A program made the position numbers and the translations under genes. Below are positions 1 through 11,049 of a stretch of DNA of 64,000 bases, piece by piece; the stretch's first letter is position 1, and every line of letters starts with the position of its first letter. Source of the DNA: Hexactinellida sp. DTS-2022 (taxonomy: Eukaryota; Porifera; Hexactinellida); the NCBI GenBank assembly GCA_028753945.1, contig JAPNXP010000010.1:1615042-1679041 (forward strand). Reading direction: 5' to 3'. Under the pieces are notes generated by a model that was not told the origin of the DNA, ran no database searches, and saw only the letters and a list, made by a program, of their open reading frames with translations.

Positions 1-304
1 GATCCATGGTATTAAGGGTGTTTTCATTCAGTTGGACGTTTGTGATGTAGAAGCACTGTTCCTTAGAACATAAGGCAAAACATGCCCCGGGAGCTTAATC
101 CTAGCCCCGCTCCTGCCCCGGGCTGATCAGATCCTGCGACCGCCACTGCTTGTGCCACAAGTGGAACGTGGTAGAGACACTTAAGCCACTTCATGGATAT
201 TTGCTAAAATTGCAAGAAATCTTAATATTTATAATTTATAATTATAGTATGATATTTAAAGTCATTTCAGAGTAGTTTAACAGCCGTTAATAAGTCACCA
301 GACG
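1..304. other. Unassigned intron/flank sequence of CFAP46
   Basis: No coding exon is recognised. A short GC-rich patch at about 80-165 (rich in CCCCG) stands out against AT-rich surroundings and is probably a MITE scrap. The stretch is probably intronic, because CFAP46 exons begin to its right and must continue to its left. Confidence 0.3.
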
Positions 305-1440
305 AATATTGTTTAGACCTGCATTAATATTCCTGTTGTTCAAATACTTTTCGCTTGTTAGTATACTTACACTCCCTGGCCAAAAGTATTTGAACAAGAG
401 GAATTTTAATGCAGACACATTATTCTTCTAGCAGAATGTTGAATGCTATTTAAAATACCCTAAATAACTTTACATTTAGTGCTATATTTATAAATTAAAA
501 AAAAAATGATTTAGGACATTTTCAAAAAATATCCATCAAGTGGCATAGTGTCGTTGCCACGTGCCACTTGTGGCGCAAGTGGCATCAATGGGAATGCGGC
601 TGTATGTTAGTATAAAATGATCGTAATTATTAATTATTTAGCACCTAGAGTAGTTCGATTGTGGGAATTGAAATCCGAAATCAGAATTTGTATATTATAA
701 TTGCCTCATAATTATCCGAAATTAAATACATTGTACTCCGCTTAATTGGGACACCGGTTAATCGGGACAGCCGCTTAATTGGGACAACTCCCCAAGAACC
801 GAATCCTTTCCATAGAAGCTAATGCTAAAATTTTCGGTTAATTGGGACAAACTTCGCATAATTGGGTACAAAATTGTGCTCGCATAATAGAAAATTAATA
901 TTGATCTGAAAAAGGAATGACAAAATATCCAAATGGGGCCGATTTTGTTATTGAATTCCATAATTCTAAACTCACCAGGAATTATGAACTTTGGTTCTGG
1001 CATAGTTTAAAACGGTCCACAGAATATTAAGGGTAATATTATGAGTTTGAGTCCAATCAAGTGTCCGCGAGCATTGGAGGATTCGTTGTAACATGTTTGA
1101 AACTAAAATTGTTGTAAATCGTAGGTAGATCACTACTTTACAGAATATTTTCGGTTAATTGGGATCTCTGCTTAATTGGGACAAGAAGCCTGGAACAAAA
1201 GTGTCCCAATTAAGCGGAGTAGACTGTATTTAATTAGCTCATTATATAGTTAATGAGTTTATCACCTCTATAGAAATTAAAAATTAAAAAAATTGATATA
1301 TTCTTATACTTAATCATCGTTTCATATAAATAGTTTGTAGAAGCACCCACAAACGTTAGTATGTTGCTACCTGACTTTATAGTAGAGTTTTGGGAATGTG
1401 AGGGGCGGCGGCTCCAGGTTTGATCAATGTATTTTTTCAA
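305..1440 (+). repeat. Dispersed repeat R1, copy 1, split by a MITE
   Basis: The sequence at about 319-728 and 1,229-1,370 matches 28,150-28,660 closely (shared blocks around TTCTTCTAGCAGAATGTTGA and GCTCATTATATAGTTAATGA). A shorter third copy is at 61,714-61,790. The left part carries an imperfect inverted repeat (about 319-356 against 377-413). The pogo-like MITE at 729-1,226 interrupts this copy but not the others. Confidence 0.75.
729..1226. mobile_element. pogo/Tigger-like MITE with TA target duplication
   Basis: The ends are inverted: CTCCGCTTAATTGGGACA on the left and TGTCCCAATTAAGCGGAG on the right, flanked by TA (727-728 and 1,227-1,228). The two other copies of the host repeat (28,500 and 61,780) have the uninterrupted junction, so they show the empty site directly. 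There is no transposase inside, so the element was mobilised in trans. The TIR style (ACTCCGCTTAAT) is typical of pogo/Tigger elements of the Tc1/mariner superfamily. Confidence 0.88.
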
Positions 1441-1976
1441 ATCCAAAGGGTGGGAAATACCACCTCCCCTCCTAAATGAAACCCTGACTGTTGTCTCCGC
1501 TTAATAGGGTTGAACAAAATCATGCCAAGTTTGATTAAATAGGCTAGAATTATCCTTGGGCTGATTTGTGCAATATGGATATTTAAATTGACTCAGTCTA
1601 TTCCTAGTCTTGAATCACAATTCACACCTATCATGGAGTTATGATGTTAATTAATATTCGAAAAGCGTAAATATTCACTAATTTCCCAAATTAACTCCTC
1701 AACAAAATTAAAATAAATTATATTGAACATTGTATAGAGTCTTCAGACTGACATGTATTCACGCTATACAATCATTACTCTTTCCCATTGTTAATTTTGA
1801 CAATTTTAAGCCTATTAGAACGATGATGAACGTTAGCAGTATTTACCCACATTAAAACTATGTGTTCACAATGAGCCCTGGCAAGCTATGCGCTTTATTT
1901 TCTATGTAATATATTAAAATTAAATTTATGTAAATTGACTACTATACGTTTTTTATGAGGAATATTTTTTCTATAG
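1441..1976. other. Intron sequence upstream of the first visible CFAP46 exon
   Basis: AT-rich, with no open reading frame resembling CFAP46. It ends in a pyrimidine-rich acceptor (TTTTTTCTATAG) at 1,965-1,976. Confidence 0.5.
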
Positions 1977-2243
1977 ATTTCTCCTTTTGAACATCAAACG
2001 GAGGTATTATACACCTTTTTAATACTCTCTCTACAAGCTAAGAAAATTTCCGATAAGATTCATTCTAAAAGTGGGATAAAGAGGTATAACGATCTTTTGT
2101 TGGGAATATCCCAACAAGTTCACAATGCTAGCGTTAAAGAAGATATTGAAGCTGTTGAAATTGGATCCAGTATTTTTTGGCATCTATCCTTGGTACTCTG
2201 TCAACCAAAGTTTAGGAAGTATATTAAAAGAAATCTCCTTGAT
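1977..2243 (+). CDS. CFAP46: CFAP46 exon (first one in the window)
   Basis: This 267-bp, phase-0 exon lies between an acceptor (CTATAG) and a donor (GAT|gtaagc). Its 89 codons contain features I recognise from CFAP46 around residues 340-430 of the vertebrate protein: a helical TPR-like stretch with SSIFWHLSLVLCQPKFRKY, corresponding to the conserved 'W..CLPLLQ.NLRHH' segment. CFAP46 is a large TPR protein of the C1 side of the axonemal central pair. Upstream exons (about 340 residues) must lie outside the window. Family assignment rests on my memory of the vertebrate sequence plus the agreement of all four exons. Confidence 0.82.
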
Positions 2244-2318
2244 GTAAGCCAATTATTTACTTAATTAACATAACTAAAGTTTACTTATTGGTTATTATTT
2301 TATATTTTCACTCTCCAG

Positions 2319-2684
2319 ATATCTTGCATTCTTGATCAAATTGGTTCTCAACTTTATAAACTTAGATCATTTATCTATCGAGAACTTGCAAAATGTGAGG
2401 AACAAGATGAAGAGATTGACCATGCTTTGTTACATCTACAACTCTCTTTAAAGTATAATGACAATGAGCAATGGGTAATTATTCAAAATTCAGAAATTTG
2501 TCGACTAAAATTAAAGAATCAAGTATATATTAATCCAGAAGATAAACTTGAAAGAGCTGTTCAATTACTTGATCAAGTAAAGTTTTGTACAGAAAAACAA
2601 AAGTGCCGGGAAATTTTATTGCAAATCGGTGAGAATATAATTGGTCATTCCATTTGTCCAATTCTTGACTCTCAACTCAATTGT
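2319..2684 (+). CDS. CFAP46: CFAP46 exon
   Basis: A phase-0 exon of 122 codons, with acceptor CTCTCCAG and donor TGT|gtaagt. The segment ELAKCEEQDEEIDHALLHLQ followed by a PEDKLERAVQLLDQ motif matches the CFAP46 pattern 'E.AKCEED...A..HL.KAL...PE..ED.A...IEQA'. The preceding intron is only 75 bp, in contrast to the 38 kb intron downstream. Reading frame and phase are continuous with the exons on both sides. Confidence 0.88.
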
Positions 2685-4273
2685 GTAAGTTTGATTTTAT
2701 GTGTTTGCTTTCTAGAATATTATCTATATTGCAAAGTTATATTCAACAGTATGATAGCGAAAATATTTTATAGCTTATAACTAGAACGTTATGTTTTATT
2801 AGGGTTCTGTTTTTAACTATGTCGACATTTAAGTAGTTGGCCACTATTAACATCACTAACTCAGTTAGTATTTATTATTTTTCTTCCGTATCCTTTCCTC
2901 AGAAAAGATTTAAATTTAATGGGTTACAGATATTACTTGAGGTCACAATTTAGTTTATTTTTTGGCACATTTAGACACCTATATAATGTCATAACAGAAA
3001 AATATATAACCCAGAATGTTATATTTATATGCATTCGATAGAGAATTAATTCTACACTTTTAAACTGTGCATTAATTTTTAAATTGGTCTTAGTTTGTGC
3101 CATTATTGAGTTGCTAGTTTCCTGTGATTACTCACACTTCTCTTTGCTTAAACTGTATTATCGAATTATTTTGTTTAATCTTCAAATAATTATATTTTTC
3201 TTACTTTTAAAACCGCGTAGTTTATTTAATTATAGTATCACTGGTGTTCAAAGGTTTCCTGGCCCAACCATGTTATTTTCCATTATACAGAACATCGTGA
3301 TATATTTTACACATTTTCTCGGAAAAATACCCTTACTATTTATGACACGTTTTAGACGAATTAACCATTCGAAAAATACATTTTTGATGCTCATAATTAT
3401 GTCGCAGAAAATACAGAGGTCGAATTTGAAAGAGGTGCGACCTTGTGTTTGATATTTTAAGTGCTAATGATACAGTTGATGCATCACTAACTGAGCAGTA
3501 ATTTCGTTCTTTATTACTCCTGCTAGCTTTAGATATTTTTAGTTATCTTATTTCTTTTAGCTTGTTGTTTTCTTAAGATGTGTACATGTGTTGAACCACG
3601 TTCATATGAGGTTTTTTTTATTAACTAAAGCTGATCAGTTGACAAACCTAATAAAGGAGGCTTAATCCGCTTCGCACTTAATCTATGTTACTGTAGAAGC
3701 AAATTATAATTCTAGATTTTGAAAAAATTAAATAGTGTCGATTTGACCCACAAAAACTTTTTTCGGGAAATATGGTCATCTTCCCAATAGTTCTTCCAAT
3801 TACAGGGGCGGCGTTAGTTACCCAAAATATAGTTAAATGTGAACAACTATTTTTATGGATGCGATCTTTGAAGACAGGGTATTATACAGGACTAGAATTA
3901 AACGCTCCTACTGTCCTATTGTCATTAGGGCTTGAATTTTGTGCGCCTAAAAGGAAAGTTCGTAGACAGTGATATACGGAGGAAGGATGTAGTATTTCAA
4001 TTTTGTAAACCTGATTATTTGTTAGAACCTATTAAAATTTAAAACTTTGGGTTATTGATATCTTGGTGTAGAATTAATTGAAAAATTGACGCCCCTTATG
4101 TGGTTACCATTTGTTCATTAGGGGCGCCCTCAGTCCATGCTCCTGACCATTATCCTCTTAATTATTTCTGTACCAATGATACATTTAACAACATGTGCAC
4201 GTTCATGATTTGATTCCCGGGGCCACATTTGTACTTCCTGGACCAATATTTAATCTGTACTTTGTCTTATTAG
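2685..4273 (+). other. CFAP46: CFAP46 intron, 1.6 kb
   Basis: GT-AG intron. I see no gene inside it. Short open frames at 3,084-3,452 and 3,772-3,972 have no recognisable domain and probably occur by chance. A GGCGCC-type scrap at 4,090-4,135 (GACGCCCC, GGGGCGCCC) resembles the ends of the MITE at 62,791-63,152. Confidence 0.7.
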
Positions 4274-4570
4274 AAAATAACATTTCTTGATGAAGATGCA
4301 GAAACTATCTTGGATTACCTTGAGCAATGTGTAAAATTGTTTATTGGATCATGCAAAGGAACACAACTTCATCAATATTCACCTTTAGGAGATAAACTGC
4401 ATTGCAATTTACTGTTTGAGTTATCAAAAATATCAAGAAAAATGGAATTGTGGGATATTTGCAGATGTGCCTGTCGATTATGCCTCTCTTACAATGATGG
4501 GCGTTGGGGCACATTACCAACAGTGGAAATTATTTCTATACAAGCCGATAAATCTCTCACTACTAGCAAG
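4274..4570 (+). CDS. CFAP46: CFAP46 exon
   Basis: A 99-codon phase-0 exon. The acceptor is CTTATTAG; the donor is most simply AGCAAG|gttatt. The segment LLFELSKISRKMELWDICR, then CACRLCLSY, matches the strongly conserved CFAP46 block 'W.ELAK.ARK...WDVCR.A.RFCL.YD'. The last 20 or so codons before the donor are less conserved, so the exact 3' end is less certain. The next exon that fits is 38 kb away at 42,555 and joins in phase 0. Confidence 0.86.
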
Positions 4571-4869
4571 GTTATTGTCTAGTAAATATTTAATTTTATG
4601 TAATTTGTTTCTACCATTATATTATATTACTATAGAATTTGGTATTTGGTGAACAGTCAATAGTTTGTATGTCATTGTGAAGTCATATTGTATATTATTT
4701 TCTTCACCATCTTCCATATCAAGTACTTATTATGTCGATTTCGGTTTTTTATTCATTTTGCCCGTGATAGGCGTCATTATTCAACCGGGTAACCGCACAA
4801 GTCAGGGTAAAGGCCCCTCTTCGTTGGTCAGCGAAATTGAGATAAGTGAGTTTTCTATCAGTATAAGGG

Positions 4870-5700
4870 AAAGTTTCAGTGAAAATTCAAGTCCTTCCAG
4901 GGTTCTGGTTATAGAATTTTAATAACCATGACCAAAACCGGATGATCACCTTGTGTATAAAATATAGTTAGTTCCGGACTAAACCGGGAATGACCATGTG
5001 TGTAACGTGTTAGAACCGTAGTTATATCCAAGTTACAATCTTTATAACTGGACCTACCCATTGTTATGTACATAGCAAGGTTGAAACCGGCTCAACCTGA
5101 TATCAGTATTCGTGAATATCCGTCTTACCTGATATCAGTATTCGTGAATATCTGTCTAACCTGATATCAGTATTCGTGAATAGTTCCCTCATCGAATACT
5201 GTTATTTGGTCAACCGAATAAAATTGATAATTAGTGAAGAGATCAAGAAATTCAAATAATAATTACGAATTTTCTCCGGTTAATCAGGCCAACACCTTTA
5301 TTCCACTTAATCGGCTCAAAATTACCTTTTTCCCGACGTGACCCAATTAAGCGGAGTCAACTGGTGCATAAATATGTATTACTCCGTTGACCAAATATAT
5401 TCGGTTGACGAAATATATTCGTTTTCTAACCGAATATCAAATACTGATATTCGGAATATAACCAAATATTGAACTATTTGGCGAATATATTTGATCAAAC
5501 CGAATATTGAACTATTCGGTTGCAACCCTGGTACATAGTTAATTCGGGTTTTAACCATTGTTATAGCCAGAACTAACTATCCAAATATCAATGTTTAGAT
5601 GCTGTTCTAACCATGACCACTGGGGTAAGATTTCGGAAATAACCGATTATACTTAACCGGTTATTATTTTTATGGTTAGATCCCTACAAAGGGCGATGAC
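4870..5700. mobile_element. Probable MITE rich in AACC/GGTT motifs, hosting another MITE
   Basis: The left side begins CAGGGTTCTGGTTATAG (about 4,899) and the right side ends around TTATGGTTAGATCCCT (5,672-5,688). These look like degenerate inverted ends, with repeated GGTT/AACC words between them. The element at 5,076-5,530 has been inserted into it. Boundaries are approximate and no target duplication was found. Confidence 0.4.
5076..5530. mobile_element. hAT-type MITE built from CCGAATA-like repeats
   Basis: The 8-bp duplication GTACATAG lies at 5,068-5,075 and 5,531-5,538. The ends are CAAGGTTGAAACCGG and CGGTTGCAACCCTG. The interior holds a roughly 33-bp tandem repeat (three copies around ACCTGATATCAGTATTCGTG, 5,097-5,183) and many CCGAATA words. 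A pogo-like scrap (AATTAAGCGGAGTCAACTGG, about 5,343-5,363) is nested inside. There is no coding capacity. Confidence 0.82.
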
Positions 5701-6520
5701 CTTTATCAACCATATGGCTATTAAAATTATGTATCCTGTATCCGGAACCCCGACTGTCCATCGCACTTTTAGTTTAGTTGCAACATCCCTTTAAATTGCA
5801 TTTCCTATGGTGAATCCAGTAGAAGTCAATTTTCCAAGTACCCTTAGCTATTTTGAAATATCTAGGTTTATATAGAAGCCCTGTAGCAGGTCTTCGATCC
5901 AAACAATTCTGCCATATTTAGATAATATTGATCAATAAGTATGTTTAGGCACTATAGAGGGGACAATTTTACAATAGGCGGGCACTCAGCCTACAAAAAG
6001 AGGCTTAGCGAGAACACAGCTCTAACTGATGCAACGGCGCTGATTCATATTAAAAACATTCGCCGTCGATATATATTGTAGTCAAACTATTTACCCTAGC
6101 TATTGGGAAATTTAATAGGACATGGAGTGAACCTAATATAATTTATTTGGGTAACTTAGTTTGTTCTGACGATTCAATCATACCGTCATCACAGTGGTAT
6201 TTGGAATACTTAGAGTCCAATAATTTGAAGTCCTCTCGAGGAGGAAAACTCAGAATTACCCTAAACTTGAAATACGTAGAGCTAGTATATATATAGCAAC
6301 TCTGGGAGTAACCAAAATACAGTAGTCTAAATGATCTATAGACCTCCCAGGGGGTGATGAAGCTATTTATATCATGAAAAAGAGGATGATTTCGTCACTT
6401 TTTTGCTTTCTTGGACTTCAAGGGATTTATTTTTAATGTACTGATAAATTTAGGTTCGCTCACTGTAATAATATGTATACATACTAAACAACATTGACAC
6501 GATACTACGTAATTTATAGT
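5700..6520. other. Intronic stretch without recognised features
   Basis: AT-rich sequence with no credible open frame, TIR pair or RNA gene that I can see. Confidence 0.4.
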
Positions 6521-6860
6521 TAATTATTCCTTAATCTCGTATAATAATCTAGCTCGGAATTCGCTGTTCAAATATCTGCACAAAAACGGACTTCCGTCTT
6601 CCTTATTCCTTAATACTGTAAATATTTTTGTATCCACATTGTGCGTACCCCCTATTATATAATCCTGGCGAGAATCCTGGTAACGCTGCTTGGTGTGGGT
6701 TCGGATCGGGTTATTGTGAGTTAGTTGCGGGTTCGTTTGGGTGTAACACTGTGTCTTTCGGGGCGGATGCGGGACCCGCATACGACTCGCTCTGCTGTGG
6801 TCTGATACCTGCAACATGTATTTTGATTTTGTCCTCTATATTTCTCTGAATTTATCCTAC
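6520..6860. repeat. GC-rich scrap within intron
   Basis: At 6,690-6,800 there are GGGTTCG/GGGTTATT words and a palindrome TGCGGGACCCGCA. Open frames on both strands here are by-products of this repeated composition. It is probably a decayed MITE, but no clear ends were found. Confidence 0.35.
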
Positions 6861-6933
6861 ATAAATTTTTTTGAATTTGTCCTATAACGATTCAAGTTTG
6901 GCATATGCATATATTTTAAAAAAAATTCCTACA

Positions 6934-6956
6934 TCTATATTATTAAATCTCGATTG

Positions 6957-6989
<33 letters not shown>

Positions 6990-7752
6990 TTTGTTTGTCC
7001 GGATTGTATTAAAGTGTTTGGGGAATAGAAACCGCAATTAATATTGGGATATAAACTAACTTTCAAATGTTATAATAGGTAAACAAATGTTATAATATGT
7101 AAACAAGTATGCTGAACACGAATTTCGCGTTTATAAATTTCTCATATGAATATTTGTTGTTGTTGTCTACACAAAATAGGTAAACAAATTAATGAAAATT
7201 CAAAACCAACCTAGAAGTTAGCTTTCAACGAGTATTATAGGTAAACAAGTATGCTGAACACGATTTTCGCGTTTAAAAATTTCTCATATGAATATTTGTT
7301 GTTGTTGTCTACACAAAATAGGTAAACAAATTAATGAAAATTCAGAACCAACCTAGAAGTTAGCTTTCAACGAGTATTATAGGTAAACAAGTATGCTGAA
7401 CACGATTTTCGCGTTTAAAAATTTATCATATGAATATTTGTTGTTGTTTACACAAAATAGGTAAACAAATTGATGAAAATTCAAAATCAACCTAGAAGTT
7501 AGCTTTCAACGGGTATTATAAGTAAACAAGATGATGAACACGATTTTCGCATTTATAAAATTCTAATATGAGTATTTGTTGTTGTTGTTGTTTACACAAA
7601 TAGGTAAACAAATTAATAAAAAATTCAAAATCATAACGTCCCTTTCTACTATTTCCATGGTAGAAAGTGTGAGGAGTAAGGCCGCACAGCGGCCGTTAAC
7701 TTGAGGTGCGTAGCACCGATCTGTCGCAAAGCGACCGAGACCGAAGGGCTCG
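6934..7752 (+). mobile_element. Non-autonomous Helitron-like element (819 bp)
   Basis: It starts TCTATATTATTAAATCTCG after an A and ends GGGCTCG before a T, matching the Helitron habit of inserting between A and T with a 5' TC. A (TG)n run and TTTGTTTGTTTGTCCGG near the 5' end are typical of Helitron 5' regions in animals. The middle is about 3.8 copies of a 142-bp tandem repeat (about 7,070-7,640, GTAAACAAGTATGCTGAACA). The 3' end is a row of hairpins (7,671-7,752). A second 3' end of the family, inverted, begins at 28,730. The terminal CTCG departs from the usual CTRR. Confidence 0.68.
7070..7640 (+). repeat. 142-bp tandem repeat, about 3.8 copies
   Basis: Unit starts (GTAAACAAG) fall at about 7,099, 7,241, 7,383 and 7,522, giving periods of 142, 142 and 139 bp. 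It lies inside the Helitron-like element, as central tandem repeats do in HINE/DINE-type non-autonomous elements. Confidence 0.85.
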
Positions 7753-8047
7753 TTTAATCTAATTTGGAATTTATTTTAAAAATAATCTGAGTTTGTAAAA
7801 TCTCTAGGACAAAAATTAAAAGGTGGAATTGTACCAGATTAGTTCCACATTTTAATGATAAGATAACAATGAGGTTTATGGTTAATTTCGACAACTAAAA
7901 GTAATTTTTGTTCAAAAAATTCCCATGGAAGCTTATTATGTGTTATTCATTCAGTCAACGTATGATTTCTTGGAATTATCTAGCCCTGAATTCGATTCCG
8001 CAACTGGTTATTTTTTCATTCTCGACCCAAAACATTTATTGAAAATA
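7753..8047. other. Intron between two elements
   Basis: AT-rich. The beginning of an open frame at 7,925 runs into the MITE at 8,048 and is not a gene. Confidence 0.4.
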
Positions 8048-8314
8048 CAGTACACCCTCGCTAATCCGAATAGAGGTGTTCCGATTCAAAAATCTTCTGT
8101 TCCGATTGGTGAATTCGTTCGGATTAGTGAAATAATGCATTTTCTATGGGCATCTATAAATGAGAATCTCGATAATCCGAACCAAACTTGTACAAACCTT
8201 GTTAATCCGCACTACTTCCATTGCAATTTACGATTTTTTCTCACATTTATTGGAAGAATATTTTGGTTTCTCCTCTTCGGATTAGCGAGGGTTCGGATTA
8301 GCGAGGGTGTACGG
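8048..8314. mobile_element. pogo-like MITE, CAGTACACCCTCGC ends
   Basis: TIRs are CAGTACACCCTCGCTAATCC on the left and GGATTAGCGAGGGTGTACGG on the right, flanked by TA (8,046-8,047, 8,315-8,316). The right TIR core (CGGATTAGCGAGGGT) is doubled. A scrap of the same end is at 24,059-24,075. Confidence 0.82.
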
Positions 8315-8468
8315 TAATATAAAATTGATGACCTAAAATTGCCTTCTTCAATGTTCTTAAAAAAGCCACATTCTAAATTATTTGTCGATTGAGCTCTAAA
8401 TCCATTTGCTAATCTTTGGAAGAGTCAAATTGTTTTCAAAATTGACAGGAGAAATATATGTTTGCACC

Positions 8469-8866
8469 AAGGTTGCAACCGAATAGTTGACCGAATAGTT
8501 GCTTGCCAATTAGCTAAGAATCGGTCGCTTACCCAAATTCAGGTTTATTGGTTTTATATGAACCCTGATGTATCTAGCTCATCAAATAAAAGCATTTGGC
8601 TTACCAGATGATAATATTTTGCTGATCTGATATTGGTATTCGGTTGACCAAATAGTATTATTCGTTTGACCGATAGTACAATTTGTCAACCGAATACTTA
8701 CAATATTCAACAAAATATCATTATCAGGTGAAGCAAATACTTGTATTTGTAGACTTGGATATCTGTTCGTTCCAAAATGACAAATAATACTGGGTTTCTG
8801 TAAGCGACAGATTCTCAGCTAATCGGCTAGCAACTATTCGGCCAACTATTCGGTTTGCACTCATTA
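8469..8866. mobile_element. Degenerate MITE of the CCGAATA family
   Basis: The left end AAGGTTGCAACCGAATAG and right end CTATTCGGTTTGCACTC are inverted, with repeated CAACCGAATA and CTATTCGGCC words inside. It is clearly related in motif to the element at 5,076-5,530. No exact target duplication is visible. Confidence 0.6.
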
Positions 8867-8977
8867 AGTGAATTTTCTCGCTTCTCAAAATGTGAGAATT
8901 AAGTCATAACTTGGCCAGGTTTGAGAAATTTGGATTGGAAACCTAAACTTGTTGTCGGGCGCCTCAAGTTAATATTA
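8867..8977 (-). repeat. Fragment of the CTAG-ended Helitron family
   Basis: The sequence TTAAGTGAATTTTCTCGCTT followed by a TGTGAGAAT / GAGAAATTT pattern matches, in reverse complement, 42,010-42,120 and also 27,945-28,010, at perhaps three quarters identity by eye. Confidence 0.5.
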
Positions 8978-8978
8978 C

Positions 8979-9176
8979 AGGTTTTTTTAAGGTCGATCTT
9001 GGTGTAAAATTTGCACCAAGAATTTTGGGATTACACCACGATTCGTGTCGGCAGCGGCCTGCAGTGTTGAGTTTCACCACGATTGAGGGTTGGCCGCAGC
9101 CGCTGCAGTTTTTAGTTACACCAAGGCCGCGCTGAGTTGCACCAAGGTCTGAACATAAAAAAAACACCCTGTACTA
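8979..9176. mobile_element. MITE with CAGGGTTTTTTTAAGG-type ends, copy 1
   Basis: The ends are CAGGTTTTTTTAAGGTCGAT and the inverted CACCCTG, with TA on both sides. The interior has repeated GGTGTAA/TTACACC and GGCCGCGGCC words. Related copies are at 13,735-13,917 and 32,741-32,938. The short open frames across it are spurious. Confidence 0.75.
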
Positions 9177-9360
9177 TTATATTCCAAAAAGCACATTTGG
9201 AAACCTTCCAGTTCTTCAATCAACTCGGAACATGAAAACACATATATACAGTCTTTTATTAGTATAGATTTTGGAAAAATTATAATAGACACTAAATCTA
9301 AACCAGAGGTGTCCAATCCAAAGCCCGCGATTTAACTTTTTTCTGGATGCAACATACTCG

Positions 9361-9687
9361 CAGGCATGGGGCCAAGCCCCAAAGGGCTTAAGCCCTTTGG
9401 ACTTAAGCCTATTTTTGAGAGGGCTTAAACCCGGACTTAAGTCCTCCTTTAATAAAAGGGCTTAAGTCCGGACTTGGACTTAAGCTTCAAGCCCATTTCA
9501 AGCTCTTTTCAAGGCACTTATTCAATAAAATACGGTATGGATTTCTAAATAATTAGAGTAAAAGACTTAAGTCCGGACTTAAGCCCTTTATTAATGGCTT
9601 GAGCTTGGACTTAAGCCCTTTTTCAAAAAGGGCTTAGAAAAAGGGCTTGGACTTAAGCCCTTTTGAAAGGGCTTGACCCCATGTCTT
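9361..9687. mobile_element. MITE made of GGGCTTAAGTCC repeats
   Basis: The ends are CAGGCATGGGGCCAAGCCC and GGGCTTGACCCCATGTCT. Between them GGGCTTAAGTCCGGACTTAA and shorter versions recur many times in both orientations. A scrap of the same family is at 27,596-27,643. I could not find a convincing target duplication. Confidence 0.65.
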
Positions 9688-9899
9688 AATCGATCAATAG
9701 TAGGGCTTTAGGTGATAGGATTGATTTCAACGATTTCAAATTACGAATAGCTACATTCATTCTACATGTTTTCTTATTTTAATTAAAACTTTTATTGACT
9801 CGCATCAATCGCAATTTCCATAATTATCACGAAAGTAACAAAGGTTTTATGATTCCTATAAATTGTGATAGTCATCGTATTTTCTACAGTAACAACTTT

Positions 9900-10172
9900 G
9901 AAAATAACAGTATATTTAACAATACATTGGCTAAAATACTTAATGGAATCCGCTTGCAGCATTAAAAAGAAGATAAAAGACGAATCAATTGTATTTCAGA
10001 CAAAATGGATTGATCTTTATTTCTTGATTGAATTTAACAAGAAGCCAATTTTCTCATATGTAAAGAATCTATATTTGTTCTCAAGGATTATAATATCAAA
10101 CGTCATTATGAAACCAAACATGCAAGTGATTACATCACTTTTAAGGACAAATTTGGAAATATAATATTTTAG
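9900..10172 (+). pseudogene. hAT transposase N-terminal BED-finger remnant (GTF2IRD2/Charlie-like)
   Basis: One frame reads WIDLYFLIEFNKKPI and, after a one-base shift, a second frame reads YNIKRHYETKHASDY before a stop. This is the pattern of the BED-type zinc finger in hAT transposases related to GTF2IRD2/ZMYM-like proteins: an F-x-E-FNNKPICLIC segment, then N-KRHYETKH. Both cysteines are gone (FSYVK in place of C..C), while the H...H pair survives. The frameshift, lost cysteines and absence of the catalytic region make it a short dead fragment. Confidence 0.68.
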
Positions 10173-10292
10173 AAAGAGTCTCACCAGACTGCATCAAGTC
10201 CAAATTAATACGTATACCGATTTATTATTTGGTATATAAATTTTACCCAATATGTATATTCTCTCGGTATACCATAATATAACACAATATAC

Positions 10293-10963
10293 CAGGGTTT
10301 TACACGCCTTAATTTTTTTACTCGCCATAAGCCTTTTTTAATTTTAAGAAAAAATAGTATGGCGAGTATGATAAATGAAAAAATCGAAATATAAAAATTA
10401 AAGCGAGTAAAATTATTCATTGGGTGCCAGAAAAAAAAATTAAGGCTAGTAAATATATTTATTAGATGGAAAAAGTAAGGCGTGTAAAACTTAAGGGAAG
10501 TAAATTAAGGCGTGTAAATATTTGATGAACAATTTATATTCGAAACAAGTGCTTGAAATAAGTGTCTTAATTAATTAACCCAATTAGTGGCAAGGTGTAA
10601 TATTTTATTAAAAATCTCTAATAAGGAAAAAGCTAACAATGGTGTTTACATATAGTAAACAGTAATTGTGCAAAGTATAATTTGAAAAATTGTGGCAAAT
10701 CAACATTTATTCATACTTAAATGGATTAAAGGTTGTTATATGATGAGTAAAGCAATAGGGCTATGACTGAAAAAAAGTAAGGCGAGTAAACCAATAGGGG
10801 TAGGATCGAAAAAATCTGAGGCGAGTAAACCTAGGGAGGTAATTCTGAAAAAGAAATAAGGCTATTAAATCAATTGGAGCTCGGACGAAAACAAAAATTG
10901 CGAGTAGATATGAATAACCAAAATTAAGGCGCCTTAATTTTACACTCATTTTTTAGAACCCTG
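10293..10963. mobile_element. hAT-type MITE built from GGCGAGTAAA repeats
   Basis: Target duplication CAATATAC at 10,285-10,292 and 10,964-10,971. Ends are CAGGGTTTTACACGCC and the inverted GAACCCTG with TTTTACACTC nearby. The words GGCGAGTAAA and GGCGTGTAAA recur inside. No transposase. Confidence 0.85.
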
Positions 10964-11049
10964 CAATATACTTACATTATGCCTTATTTATTCCTCCATT
11001 ATACCTCAACTACACCTCCAATATAGCTACAATATGTTATACTTACATT

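Noticed and set aside
3084-3452. 122-codon ORF in a CFAP46 intron
   Set aside because: Hydrophobic AT-driven sequence with no domain, starting at a non-ATG codon and lying between two well-supported exons.
6628-6849. Pair of ORFs on both strands in a GC-rich patch
   Set aside because: Repeated GGGTTCG words keep frames open. No domain and no splice context.
7925-8317. 130-codon + strand ORF
   Set aside because: Most of it reads through the TA-flanked MITE at 8,048-8,314, including both TIRs.
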